From assembly GCF_001427875.1 (NCBI RefSeq), contig NZ_LMHK01000004.1, forward strand, positions 185,903 through 249,902: a stretch of DNA of 64,000 nucleotides, given 5' to 3'. This document shows, piece by piece, positions 19,151 through 31,491 of this stretch. Below the pieces are notes generated by a model. It was not told the DNA's origin. It did not search any database and saw nothing but the letters and a program-made list of their open reading frames with translations. The translations under genes were made by a program, and so were the position numbers. Numbering within the stretch: the stretch's first letter is position 1; each line of letters opens with the position of its first letter. The DNA is from Devosia sp. Root685 (GTDB lineage: Bacteria; Pseudomonadota; Alphaproteobacteria; Rhizobiales; Devosiaceae).

Positions 19151-21304
19151 TCAAGCCGCGCGCCGGCCGCGCAACGGCTCTTTCCCCTCCAGTTGAAAAA
19201 CATCGACAATGCGATCAAGCGCCTGGGTCTGGGCCTCGGTCTGTTCGATGGCGGCATGGGTTTCCTGCACCAGCGCCGCATTGTGCTGAGTCACTTCATC
19301 GAGCGTATGGATGGAGGTGGTCACCTCGCCAATTGCGGCGGCCTGCTCGCGACTGGCCTTGGCGATGGCGCTGACCAGTTCGGTATTTTGCGCCATGACA
19401 TCGAGCATCTGCATCAGTTTATTGCCGGCAGCGGCCACCAGTTCCTCGCCGCTTTTGACTTCACTGCCACTCTTTTCGACCAATTGCTTGACCTCGAAGG
19501 AGGCCTGCGCGGTCGATTGCGCCAGCCGCCGCACTTCGACGGCGACGACCGCGAAACCCTTGCCCGCCTCGCCCGCTCGCGCCGCTTCCACGGAAGCGTT
19601 GAGCGCCAGGAGATTGGTCTGAAAGGCGATATCGTCGATCAGCCCGATAATATTGGCAATCTGTCCCGACGAGCGGGTGATCCGCTGCATGGCTTCTGTG
19701 GCTGCCCCCATCACCGTGCCGCTCTCATGCGCAACACTGGCAACCGAGGCGGTCTGATGCGCGGCCTCTTCGGCGCGACCGGCATTTTCGGCCACCGTGC
19801 CCGCCAGCGCTTCCATTGCCGCCGATGTCTGCTCGATGGTGGCGGCCTGCCGCGTCGTGCGATCCGAAAGATCATTGGCCCCGCTCAGCAATTCGCCGCC
19901 GGCGACGCGCAGCGACCGCGCGGTCGTCTGCAACTGATGCATGACATCGGCAAAGCGCTCCACCGTGCCATTGAGGGCAAGACGCAGATCTTCGAACTCG
20001 GCTGGGAATGGCGTCGCGATGCCCCCCGTCAGGTCGCCATCGGCGAGACGTTTCAACCCGGCCCCGAGCGCGGCCACCGACTGCTTTCGCGCGGTGACGT
20101 CGGTGGCGAACTGCACGATCTTGTAGGCACGGCCCTCGGTGTCGCAAATCGGGGTAAACGTGCTCTGGATCCAGATTTCGCTATTGTCGCAGGCTCGGCG
20201 CCGATACTCGCCGCTCTTGAATTCACCGCCCGCCAGATCCGCCCAAAACTGCTTGTAACTCTGGCTCGCGGGATCGACATCGGGCAAAAACAGCGCATTG
20301 GGCCTGCCGACAATCTCTTCGAGGCGATAGCCGAGGAGATCGAGAAAATTTTGGTTGGCCGTTGCGATCGTGCCGTCGAGATTGAATTCGGCCACCATCT
20401 GCGCGCGCGAAATGGCCTGTAATTGCCCGGTATGGTCAGCGGCTTCCGCCAGATGCTGCCGCGCCTGCGCATCGAGAACGGCCTTTTGCTCGGCATTGCT
20501 GCGAAACACCTCGACCGTGCGCGCCATCAGGCCCAGTTCGTTGCGGTTCTCCAGATAGGGAATGGCATGGCCGAGATCGCCTTCGGCAATGGCCGCCATG
20601 GCTTGCGAAAGCCGCGGGATCGGCTTGGTAATGACGCGGGAAACGAGAAACGCAGCCAGACCCAGCACCAGCACGGCCAGCGCCACGATGCCCGAGAGCA
20701 CGAGCATGGAGCGATTGAGTACCGCCTCGATCGGCGCACGGGCGACCGCGACCATAAGCGCACCAATCACCGTGCCGTCTTGCCTAGCGATCGGCTGATA
20801 ACGAAGGAAATAGCCCTCGCCCGCGATCTCGCCGCTTTCGGTCGTTTCCCCATTGGCATGAAGCGCGGCATGAAGCGGCGTGCCGGCAATGATGGGCTGG
20901 TCAAGAAGGCGCTCCCCGGCCCCGTCAACAAGGCTGGTCGTGCCGACCAGAAAATCCGGCGACTGCTCGGGGTCAAAGACATAGATGGCGACGTCCTGTC
21001 CGGCGACGCCCGCAATGGCGTCGATCATGTCATTGGTCCGGAAGCGCGGCATGCTGCGGCCGGTCAACGTTTCGACATCCCCGGTCGCATCCACGACAAC
21101 TTCGAGATTGGGCAGATTGACCTGGAAGATCTGCGCGGCAATGCGCGTTGACGAGCGGATGGCATCGTCCGCATCGCTGCTGACGGTCCCGGACAGCGTG
21201 ACGAAGAGCGCCCCGAGAATGGTGATGCCGGCAAGAAGAATGCCGATGATCGACATGGCCGCAATGACCACGGTCAGTCGGAGATGGCTGAGGATGGAAA
21301 GCAT
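19151..21304 (-). CDS. Methyl-accepting chemotaxis protein with PAS domain
   Basis: The 717-residue chemoreceptor has TM1 (about 12-36), a periplasmic single-Cache-like sensor (about 37-195), TM2 (about 200-222), HAMP (about 223-275), a cytoplasmic PAS (about 300-410, 'AEFNLDGTIATANQNFLDLL') with a PAC end 'IVQFATDVTARKQ', and a coiled-coil signalling domain with the CheW/CheA hairpin 'IGLIDDIAFQTNLLALNASV'. It senses one ligand outside and perhaps redox or a small ligand inside through PAS. No C-terminal CheR-binding pentapeptide is visible. No che or flagellar gene is in the window, so it is an orphan receptor. Confidence 0.93.
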   Translation of the reverse strand: MLSILSHLRLTVVIAAMSIIGILLAGITILGALFVTLSGTVSSDADDAIRSSTRIAAQIFQVNLPNLEVVVDATGDVETLTGRSMPRFRTNDMIDAIAGVAGQDVAIYVFDPEQSPDFLVGTTSLVDGAGERLLDQPIIAGTPLHAALHANGETTESGEIAGEGYFLRYQPIARQDGTVIGALMVAVARAPIEAVLNRSMLVLSGIVALAVLVLGLAAFLVSRVITKPIPRLSQAMAAIAEGDLGHAIPYLENRNELGLMARTVEVFRSNAEQKAVLDAQARQHLAEAADHTGQLQAISRAQMVAEFNLDGTIATANQNFLDLLGYRLEEIVGRPNALFLPDVDPASQSYKQFWADLAGGEFKSGEYRRRACDNSEIWIQSTFTPICDTEGRAYKIVQFATDVTARKQSVAALGAGLKRLADGDLTGGIATPFPAEFEDLRLALNGTVERFADVMHQLQTTARSLRVAGGELLSGANDLSDRTTRQAATIEQTSAAMEALAGTVAENAGRAEEAAHQTASVASVAHESGTVMGAATEAMQRITRSSGQIANIIGLIDDIAFQTNLLALNASVEAARAGEAGKGFAVVAVEVRRLAQSTAQASFEVKQLVEKSGSEVKSGEELVAAAGNKLMQMLDVMAQNTELVSAIAKASREQAAAIGEVTTSIHTLDEVTQHNAALVQETHAAIEQTEAQTQALDRIVDVFQLEGKEPLRGRRAA

Positions 21305-21446
21305 ATTGGCCCCGCAAGCATCGGCGTCCCAACGCCGCGTCGCGGAAAGATTGCGGCAGAAACGTTAATCGAAGCTTGTCAACGACGTAAAAACACGCAG
21401 TGGCAATAGCTTGCCCAAATTCTAGGCAATCCTATGACAATCAAAC

Positions 21447-21482
21447 AAAAAAGGTCGCCCCCTTGCCGGAGGCGACCTTTTT
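21447..21482 (-). terminator. Terminator of the atp operon
   Basis: The stem AAAAGGTCGCC (21449-21459) pairs with GGCGACCTTTT (21471-21481) around CCCTTGCCGGA. On the minus strand it runs into six T residues, 26 bp past the atpC stop. The plus strand also shows a T run, so it may act in both directions. Confidence 0.88.
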
Positions 21483-21508
21483 AGAAATCTTTGGGCCATG
21501 CCCGAGGC

Positions 21509-21931
21509 TTAATGAATATGGCCTTCGTTAAGCTGCTGCGCTTCGAGCGCCAGATTAAGAAGGGCGCTGACGAACTGCTGGGCATAGGACTTGTCCTCGG
21601 GCGTTTCCGCCCGGGCCAGCTCTTCCTCGGCAGCCCGGATCTGCGCCTGCAGGTCCGAGTGGTCGAATTCGGTGAAGGGCACCGATTCTTCGGCGAGGAT
21701 GGTCAGGCCCGTCGGCGACACATCGGCAAAGCCGCCGCGCACGAAAAAGACTTCGGAGGCATTGTCCCCGGTCACGGTGATGAAGCCGGGACGCAGCGTC
21801 GTCATGAAGGGCGCATGGTCGGCCATGACCGTGAAATAGCCCTCGGTGCCCGGCACGCTAACCGATTGCACGGTCTGCGAAACCAGCAGACGCTCGGGCG
21901 ACACGATCTCGATCTTGAGGCCTTCAGCCAT
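21509..21931 (-). CDS. atpC: ATP synthase F1 epsilon subunit
   Basis: The 140-residue protein is the N-terminal beta-sandwich plus helical-hairpin subunit of the F1 central stalk ('LKIEIVSPERLLVSQTVQSV', 'VMADHAPFMTTLRPG'). It couples rotation to catalysis and restrains ATP hydrolysis. The C-terminal helical part is somewhat short and Ala/Glu/Leu-rich. It is the last gene of atpHAGDC; a terminator follows. Confidence 0.95.
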   Translation of the reverse strand: MAEGLKIEIVSPERLLVSQTVQSVSVPGTEGYFTVMADHAPFMTTLRPGFITVTGDNASEVFFVRGGFADVSPTGLTILAEESVPFTEFDHSDLQAQIRAAEEELARAETPEDKSYAQQFVSALLNLALEAQQLNEGHIH

Positions 21932-22019
21932 TTTTTTGGTCCCTTAAGCAGAGAAAACCCGACGCTTCGGGCTTGGACGCTGGGCCCGCCGCAACCGGCG
22001 AGCCCAAGTAGCAAAAAGA

Positions 22020-23480
<1,461 letters not shown>

Positions 23481-24368
23481 TTAGAGCGCTTCCGCGCCCG
23501 AAATGATTTCGATGAGTTCTTTGGTGATCTGGGCCTGACGCTGGCGATTGTAGCTCAGCTGCAGCTTTCCGATCATTTCGCCGGCATTGCGGGTCGCATT
23601 GTCCATGGCGGACATCTGCGCACCGTAGAACGAGGCGCTGTTTTCAAGCATGGCGCGGAAGATCTGCACCGAGATATTGCGCGGCAGCAGGTCTTCGACG
23701 ATGGCTTCTTCGCTCGGCTCGTATTCGTAGATGACGGCTGAACTGGCAACCTCACCCTGACCTTCGACGCGTTCGATCTTGGCCGGAATGATCTGCTTTG
23801 CCGTTGGCTCCTGGCTGATCACCGAGTTGAACTTGGCGTAGAACAGGGTTGCTACGTCGAACTCGCCGGCAGCAAAGAGGGCCTGGACCTTCTGGCTGAT
23901 TTCGCTCGCCTGCGCAAAGCCGATAGTCTTGACTTCGCGATAGCTGACGGTCTCGATGATCTTGTCAGCGAACTGGCGCTTGAGGATATCGTGACCCTTG
24001 CGGCCGACCGTCAGGAACTTGACGGTTTTGCCCGCAGCAATGAGCTTGGTGGCGTGATCGCGCGCCAGACGCGCAATCGAGGAATTGAAGCCACCGGCAA
24101 GGCCACGCTCACCGGTCGCGACGACCAGCAGGTGCACCTGATCCCGACCATTGCCACCCAAAAGGACGGGCGCGTCGGACTGGCCATCATAGACGGCAGC
24201 CAGGCTCGCCAGCACCGACCCCATGCGCTCGGCATAGGGGCGGGCTGCTTCTGCAGATTCCTGGGCGCGACGGAGCTTTGCCGCCGCGACCATCTGCATG
24301 GCCTTGGTGATCTTCTGCGTCGACTTGACCGAGTCGATCCGGTTCTTAAGATCCTTTAGCGACGGCAT
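23481..24368 (-). CDS. atpG: ATP synthase F1 gamma subunit
   Basis: The 295-residue protein forms the rotating central shaft. The N-terminal helix '[20 protein letters not shown]' and C-terminal helix '[20 protein letters not shown]' make the antiparallel coiled coil inside the alpha3-beta3 ring. '[20 protein letters not shown]' is also typical. Standard length and position between atpA and atpD. Confidence 0.97.
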   Translation of the reverse strand: MPSLKDLKNRIDSVKSTQKITKAMQMVAAAKLRRAQESAEAARPYAERMGSVLASLAAVYDGQSDAPVLLGGNGRDQVHLLVVATGERGLAGGFNSSIARLARDHATKLIAAGKTVKFLTVGRKGHDILKRQFADKIIETVSYREVKTIGFAQASEISQKVQALFAAGEFDVATLFYAKFNSVISQEPTAKQIIPAKIERVEGQGEVASSAVIYEYEPSEEAIVEDLLPRNISVQIFRAMLENSASFYGAQMSAMDNATRNAGEMIGKLQLSYNRQRQAQITKELIEIISGAEAL

Positions 24369-24390
24369 TGCCTGTCGTCTCCTTCAGGGC

Positions 24391-25925
<1,535 letters not shown>

Positions 25926-25926
<1 letters not shown>

Positions 25927-26486
25927 TATCCGACCTCTTTCATGGCGATCTTCATCGCAGCGAGTTTTGTCTTGATTGAAGAATCGATCATCTGGCTGCC
26001 GACCTTCACCTGAAGGCCGCCGATCAGCGAGGGATCGACAAACTGATTGAGCGTGACGGTCTTGCCCAATTTGGTCTTGAGCGTTTCGCTCAAGGCCGAA
26101 GCCTGTTCCGCGCTCAGCGGGGTTGCCGAGGTCACTTCTGCAGTGGTTTCGCCACGAGCAGCCGCTGCCAAGTCGCGAAAGCCGGCAATGATATTGTCGA
26201 GCGCGAAGAGGCGGCCATTCCGCGCCACGAGGCGCAGGAAATTGGCAACCAGCGGGTTGACCTTGGCCTTACCGAGAATAGCGTCGAGCGCAGCAGCCTT
26301 CACATCGCCCGAAATAACCGGAGAGTGCAGGTAGCGCGAGAAGTCGTCGCTTTCACCAATGAGGCGGGAAATATCGGAAAGGCCGGTTTCGACCGATGCC
26401 AGTTGATTCTCGCTCTGGGCGAGATCGAACAGCGCCGACGCATATGGCCGCGCGATCTGGGTAAGCACTGAATTCTGCGCTGCCAA
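25926..26486 (-). CDS. atpH: ATP synthase F1 delta subunit
   Basis: The 186-residue protein is the OSCP-type delta subunit tying the F1 head to the peripheral stalk. '[20 protein letters not shown]' opens the N-terminal six-helix bundle and '[20 protein letters not shown]' is the conserved C-terminal part. It is the first gene of the F1 operon, so the promoter must lie in the 237-bp gap up to the priA stop; I could not pick a convincing -35/-10 pair there. Confidence 0.96.
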
Positions 26487-26723
26487 TGTCGCTTCACCCT
26501 CTTATGTTGCCAGCCTCGGCTCAACGCCGGGACGGCTTGTTCATCACTTGGAACGTGTCCGGAAATGCGGTCCCAGTCGGACTACCCCCCGCAGGACCCC
26601 TTCAAGTCGGGCTCGCTCTAACACAAGCCAAGCGGCCCATGCAAGGCTGGGTGGCATGATTCGATTGCGGCGAAAATGTCGCAGGCTCGGCATGGTGATA
26701 ATGCGGCGTTTCCGGCCGCAAGC

Positions 26724-28892
26724 TCACATGAAACTCATCGGGTCGATATCGACCTGGATTTTGAGGTCCCCCTTGGGCTTTTCGGCGCTCTGAAGCCAGA
26801 AACGCACATAGCCCGAAAGGTCGAAATCCCTCCCCGACTGCGCCAGAAGCCGGACCCGGTGCCGGCCCCGGATCATGGCAACCGGCGCATCGGCGGGACC
26901 GAAGAGTTTTACGCCATCCGCCATGGGGGCAGCGGAGAGGAGAAGACGGGCAAACTTGGTGGCATTGTCGTGCTCATTGGCCGAGACGATCAGCGCCGCG
27001 AGACGCCCGAAGGGCGGCATGCCGCCGGCTTCGCGGGCCAGTATTTCCTGCGCGTAAAACGCCTCGCGGTCGCCCGAGACCATGGCCTTCATCACCGGAT
27101 GATCGGGATGATAGGTCTGCAAGAACGCCTTGCCGTGGCGGGAGGCCCGGCCGGCGCGACCTGCAACCTGGGTGAGAATCTGAAAGGTTTTCTCCGCCGC
27201 CCGCGGATCGCCATGGGCAAGGCCGAGATCGGCATCGAGCACGCCGACGACCGAAAGCTTTTCGAAGTGATGGCCTTTCGAGACCAGCTGCGTGCCGATG
27301 ATGAGATCATATTCCCCCCGCTCGACCTCGCCAAATCGCTCGCGCAATTGCGCGTGGCTCCCCATGTCGGTCGAGAGCAGCACGCGGCGCGCATCGGGAA
27401 AGCGGGCGGCCGCTTCTTCGGCGACCCGCTCGATGCCCGGCCCCACCGGCACGAGACTATCCACCTGCCCGCATTCGCCGCAGTGTTTGGGCGTGCGCAC
27501 CTCATGGCCGCAATGATGGCACATGAGCACGCCGCGGAACCGGTGCTCGACCATCCAGGCCGAGCAATCCGGGCATTTATATTGGTGGCCACAGGCATTG
27601 CAGAGCGTCAGCGGGGCATAGCCGCGGCGGTTGAGAAACAGCAGCGCCTGCTCGCCCCGATCGAGCGCAGCAAAAATTTCGCGGGCCAGAGACGGCGCGA
27701 TCCACGAGCCCTTTTCCGGCCCATCGATCCGCATGTCGATGGCGGTAATATCGGGCATGGCCGCTTCGGCAAAACGGCTTTCGAGCCGCACATGTGAATA
27801 GCGCCCCTGATTGGCATTATTTCGCGATTCGACCGAGGGCGTGGCCGAGGAGAGGACGACGCGCGCCTGCGAAAACTGCGCACGCACCACCGCCATATCG
27901 CGCGCATGATAGGTAAAACCCTCGGACTGTTTATAGGCGCCGTCATGCTCTTCATCGAGCACCAGCAGCCCCAGCGCGCGAAATGGCAAAAAGAGCGCCG
28001 AGCGCGCCCCGACGACGGCCCTGACGGTGCCATCGAGCACCCCGCGCCAGACCTTTGAACGCTGCACCGGCGTCATATCCGAATGCCACTCGGCCGGGCG
28101 CGTGCCGAACCGGCGGGTAAAGCGGTCGATAAATGTGTTGGTGAGCGCGATTTCCGGCAAGAGAATAAGAGCCTGCCGCCCGGCGCGCAGCGTATCGGCC
28201 ACCGCCTCGAAAAACACTTCGGTCTTGCCGCCCCCGGTGACGCCATCAAGGAGCGCCACGCCGAACTGATGGGGATCAAGCGCCAGAATATCATCGAGCG
28301 CCGCCTGCTGCTCGGGATTGAGTTTTGACGGCGCCGCCTCGGGATCGGGCGGCAGCACCACCGGAGCAGCCGGAATTTCAAGCTTCTCCAAAGCCCCCGC
28401 CCGTTCGAGCCCATCGATGACCGAAGAGGAAACGCCGGAGGCTCCAACCAGAGCCGCCTTGGGCCAGGCCATGTCGTCCATCAGCGCATCGAGCACGCGC
28501 AGCCGGGCCGGCGTCAGCTTTTCCGGCTCAAGCCCGGTGCGGCGATAGGCGATAACCGGCTTTGGCGCATCGAGCGCTTCGGGCGAACGCAGCACACCGC
28601 GCAACACCTGGCCGGGCGCCGCCAGCGTATAGCGCGCCACCCATTCGACGAGCTTGAGCAACTCCTCGGAAAGCAGCGGCACATCAAAAACCTGGGCCAC
28701 ATCACGCAGGCGATTGTGGGCGATATTGTCCTTGGGCACGCCCCAGACGACGCCGAGAGTGAGACGCGGCCCAAGCGGCACGGCGACGATGGAGCCGCGC
28801 TCGACCACCATGTGTTCGGGCACGCGATAGCTATAGGGGCCCTCGACGGCCACCCCCACCATTACCGCAACAATGTCCATCCGCGTCTGCAT
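26724..28892 (-). CDS. priA: Primosomal replication restart helicase PriA
   Basis: The 722-residue 3'-5' DNA helicase reloads DnaB at stalled forks. Features in order: a 3'-end-binding N-terminal domain ('YSYRVPEHMVVERGSIVAVP'), a winged helix, P-loop 'GVTGGGKTEVFFEA', DEEH box 'LVLDEEHDGAYKQ', an eight-Cys zinc region ('CNACGHQYKCPDCSAW' and 'CHHCGHEVRTPKHCGECG'), helicase motifs 'GTQLVSKGHHF' and 'AGRAGR', and a C-terminal domain. Candidate starts are 28892 (MQTRM) and 28880 (MDIVAVMVG); 28892 is chosen with modest confidence. It faces the small gene at 29017 from a shared 124-bp upstream region. Confidence 0.96.
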   Translation of the reverse strand: MQTRMDIVAVMVGVAVEGPYSYRVPEHMVVERGSIVAVPLGPRLTLGVVWGVPKDNIAHNRLRDVAQVFDVPLLSEELLKLVEWVARYTLAAPGQVLRGVLRSPEALDAPKPVIAYRRTGLEPEKLTPARLRVLDALMDDMAWPKAALVGASGVSSSVIDGLERAGALEKLEIPAAPVVLPPDPEAAPSKLNPEQQAALDDILALDPHQFGVALLDGVTGGGKTEVFFEAVADTLRAGRQALILLPEIALTNTFIDRFTRRFGTRPAEWHSDMTPVQRSKVWRGVLDGTVRAVVGARSALFLPFRALGLLVLDEEHDGAYKQSEGFTYHARDMAVVRAQFSQARVVLSSATPSVESRNNANQGRYSHVRLESRFAEAAMPDITAIDMRIDGPEKGSWIAPSLAREIFAALDRGEQALLFLNRRGYAPLTLCNACGHQYKCPDCSAWMVEHRFRGVLMCHHCGHEVRTPKHCGECGQVDSLVPVGPGIERVAEEAAARFPDARRVLLSTDMGSHAQLRERFGEVERGEYDLIIGTQLVSKGHHFEKLSVVGVLDADLGLAHGDPRAAEKTFQILTQVAGRAGRASRHGKAFLQTYHPDHPVMKAMVSGDREAFYAQEILAREAGGMPPFGRLAALIVSANEHDNATKFARLLLSAAPMADGVKLFGPADAPVAMIRGRHRVRLLAQSGRDFDLSGYVRFWLQSAEKPKGDLKIQVDIDPMSFM

Positions 28893-29016
28893 CTCTAGCG
28901 TTCGGTTCGCATCGGGCCATGGGAATTGCAAGCGATTCGGTCCGTCCTGCCATACTGACAGAGCCTGTCACTACGTTCACTTAATGTTCCTGGGAGGAAA
29001 AGAACAGGAGGATGTC

Positions 29017-29199
29017 ATGATTGGAAGTGAAAATCGGCGTGAGCCCGGCGATCTCGTCGCCATCGCCCGCAATGCCAGCCTTTATGACTGGCTGATCAAT
29101 GTGGCCCGGCCCCGGCGCTTGCCCCAGCCGGTGCCGTCGCGTCTGCGGGCCGATCTCGGCCTGCCGCCGGAGACCGAAGACGCGCGCTGGCGGTACTAG
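29017..29199 (+). CDS. Small hypothetical protein (60 residues)
   Basis: The 60-residue product starts at the ATG at 29017, 5 bp after a strong AGGAGG ribosome site (29007-29012), which is the best reason to believe it is translated. The sequence is basic in the middle ('YDWLINVARPRRLPQPVPSR') and ends 'PETEDARWRY'. It has no signal peptide or membrane segment, and I do not recognise its family. It lies divergent from priA and directly upstream of xerC, so a role linked to DNA processing is conceivable but unproven. Confidence 0.6.
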   Translation: MIGSENRREPGDLVAIARNASLYDWLINVARPRRLPQPVPSRLRADLGLPPETEDARWRY

Positions 29200-29208
29200 A
29201 ATACGCAC

Positions 29209-29244
29209 GCCTTTGCCCCCAAACCGGTACCACTTTCGGGAGGC
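29209..29244. repeat. CCGGTTTTCGGG-family hairpin, copy C
   Basis: The sequence GCCTTTGCCCCCAAACCGGT followed by ACCACTTTCGGGAGGC sits 9 bp after the stop of the 60-residue gene. It is the reverse-complement orientation of the 13664 element. The outer arms GCCT/AGGC and inner CCC/GGG are imperfect. Confidence 0.55.
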
Positions 29245-29292
29245 ACGCTTGCGGCTAGAGATCGGTAACCCGCTCGGTGTAGAATCGGGCTC

Positions 29293-30222
29293 ATGACCGA
29301 CAGCGCCTTTGCCACCGATGCCTTTATCCAATCCCGGATCGCGCACTGGATGCGCGAGCTGGGCTCGATAAAGCGCCTCGCGCCCAATACGCTCGAAGCC
29401 TATGGCCGCGATATCAGCCAGTTCATGAGCTTTCTCGCCGGCCATATGGGTGGGCCGATTTCCCTGCAATCGCTGAAAGAGCTGCGCGCCGCCGATATCC
29501 GCGCCTTCATGGCGCAGCGGCGCGAGGAAAGCCTTGGTTCGCGCTCGCTGGCGCGGGTGCTTTCGGCGCTGAAGAGCTTTTTTGCCTTTCTCGAGCGCGA
29601 AGGCATTTTCGCGACCGAAGCGCTCAATGCCATTCGCACCCCGAAAATTCCGCGCTCCCTGCCCAAGGCGCTGACTGTCCTCGAAGCCAAAAATACCATT
29701 ACGGTAACCGACGAAATGGAAGACCGGCCATGGGTCGCCGCACGCGATATGGCCGTCATCTCGCTCTGCTATGGCGCGGGCCTGCGTATTTCCGAAGCGC
29801 TGGCGCTGACCAAGGGCGATCTCGAAAGCGATGTGCTGCGGGTGACCGGCAAGGGCGGAAAAATCCGCATGGTGCCGCTGATCGCCCCGGTGCGGCAGTG
29901 GATCGAAGAATATCTCAAACTGAGCCCGTTCAAACTCTGGGAAGAAGACCCGCTATTTCGCGGCGTGCGTGGCGGCGTTTTGTCCCCCCGATTGATCCAA
30001 AAGCGGATGGAACTCGTGCGCTCCGCCCTTCAACTTCCGCCATCGGCAACGCCACACGCACTGCGCCACTCCTTTGCGACGCATCTTCTCGGCAAAGGCG
30101 GCGACCTCCGCGCCATTCAGGAACTGCTGGGCCATGCGAGCCTTTCGACCACGCAAATCTACACCGCCGTCGACACCGAACGGCTGATGGAAAGCTATAC
30201 CAAGGCGCATCCGCGTGGCTAA
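29293..30222 (+). CDS. xerC: Tyrosine recombinase XerC
   Basis: The 309-residue recombinase resolves chromosome dimers at dif with XerD. The N-terminal SAM-like core-binding domain (about 13-105) is followed by the catalytic domain with the Arg of 'GAGLRISEALAL', the His-x-x-Arg of 'TPHALRHSFATHLL' and the Tyr of 'LGHASLSTTQIYT'. All catalytic residues are intact, in contrast to the integrase remnant at 3.7-4.4 kb. It has no mobile-element neighbours, and the location beside priA is usual for a housekeeping Xer gene. Confidence 0.93.
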   Translation: MTDSAFATDAFIQSRIAHWMRELGSIKRLAPNTLEAYGRDISQFMSFLAGHMGGPISLQSLKELRAADIRAFMAQRREESLGSRSLARVLSALKSFFAFLEREGIFATEALNAIRTPKIPRSLPKALTVLEAKNTITVTDEMEDRPWVAARDMAVISLCYGAGLRISEALALTKGDLESDVLRVTGKGGKIRMVPLIAPVRQWIEEYLKLSPFKLWEEDPLFRGVRGGVLSPRLIQKRMELVRSALQLPPSATPHALRHSFATHLLGKGGDLRAIQELLGHASLSTTQIYTAVDTERLMESYTKAHPRG

Positions 30223-30444
30223 ACGCTGCCGCTGGACGGATTTGCCAAACTCCGGCTTTCCAGCCGTACCCGCCGGTACTATAAAAACGCCATGTCTTCG
30301 TGCCCGCAGATTCTCCTTCCGATGATCTCGCTTATCCGTCCCAGCTGGGCCCGGACCGAAGGCTGATATCCAGCATTTGGCAACCCGGCCCGCGCCTCGC
30401 GGTGTCCGGCAGGAACCACGGGCGGGCCAGAAAGAGCAACGCCC

Positions 30445-31407
30445 ATGAGTGCCCAAGAAAGTTCCTTGCCCTCGCCGGCGCAAACCCAGCCGAAAATCGA
30501 CATGCTCGGCTATGGCCTCGCCTTTGCCGGCGCCGCGCTGTTTTCGACCAAGGGCGTTTTCATCAAGCTCGCTTTCGCTCAGGGCGTCAGCGTCGAGGCA
30601 ACGCTTGCTTTGCGCATGATGATGGCACTGCCGATCTATCTCGTCATTCTCGCCCTGCTCCTGCTGCGCAACGCAAAGCTGCGCGGCATGATGACGCCGG
30701 GACGGCTGATGGGCGCCATGAGCGTCGGAGCCTTGGGCTACTATCTTTCGAGCTATCTCGATTTTGCCGGCCTCGCTTTCGTCTCGGCGCAATATGAACG
30801 GCTGGTGCTGTTCACCTATCCCTTTTTCGTGCTGCTGTTCGGGGTCTGGTTCTTCGGCGACCGGATGAACTGGAAGCTCGTGCCGGCCATGCTGGTGAGC
30901 TATTCGGGCCTGATGGTGATCTTTGCCTGGAACCTGAGCGTCCAGCCCGATGGTCTGGTGATCGGCACGCTGCTGGTCCTTGGTTCGGCGCTGACCTTTG
31001 CCTTTTATCAGCACCTCGCCAAACGGCAGATGCTGGTGCTGGGCACCATGCTCTTTACCTGCGTCGGCATGTCGACCGCCGCCATCCTCGCCATCGGCCA
31101 GAGTTTTATCGTCGATGGCCCCTCAACCTATGCCGGCTTCGCCCCCAATATCTGGGGCATCGGCCTGATGCTGGGCATCTTTGGCACCGTGCTGCCCTCC
31201 TTCCTCCTCAATGGCGGCATTGCGCGGATCGGGGCGCGGGCGACGTCTTCCACAGCTTCCTTCGGACCCATCATCACCATTGTTCTCGCCGTCGCGGTCC
31301 TCGGCGAGGCTTTCACCTGGGTGCACGCGCTCGGCACGGCCCTGGTTCTGCTCGGTTCCTGGCTCTTTGCCCGGACAGACAGGCAAAGTCGCTCCCGCTC
31401 GACATAA
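30445..31407 (+). CDS. DMT superfamily (EamA-type) exporter
   Basis: The 320-residue integral membrane protein has two EamA halves of about five helices each ('GYGLAFAGAALFSTKGVFIK' opens the first, 'GTLLVLGSALTFAFYQHLAK' the second). Members export metabolites or amino-acid derivatives; the substrate is unknown. A 20-residue polar N-terminal tail precedes helix 1. Monocistronic; the 222-bp gap to xerC holds nothing I can name. Confidence 0.88.
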   Translation: MSAQESSLPSPAQTQPKIDMLGYGLAFAGAALFSTKGVFIKLAFAQGVSVEATLALRMMMALPIYLVILALLLLRNAKLRGMMTPGRLMGAMSVGALGYYLSSYLDFAGLAFVSAQYERLVLFTYPFFVLLFGVWFFGDRMNWKLVPAMLVSYSGLMVIFAWNLSVQPDGLVIGTLLVLGSALTFAFYQHLAKRQMLVLGTMLFTCVGMSTAAILAIGQSFIVDGPSTYAGFAPNIWGIGLMLGIFGTVLPSFLLNGGIARIGARATSSTASFGPIITIVLAVAVLGEAFTWVHALGTALVLLGSWLFARTDRQSRSRST

Positions 31408-31491
31408 ATCGACAGCATTTACGCTTTGGGCTGCCGCAAAGCCGCTGTAATCTCAACGCAGAACGAGGGTGCAAAACCGGAGGGACAACCG

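Noticed and set aside
26487..26723. A promoter for the F1 operon
   Set aside because: A promoter must exist here, but no -35/-10 pair stood out enough to report coordinates.
29293..30222. XerC as evidence for a mobile element
   Set aside because: All catalytic residues fit the housekeeping Xer family, and its neighbours priA and an exporter show no att sites or phage genes.
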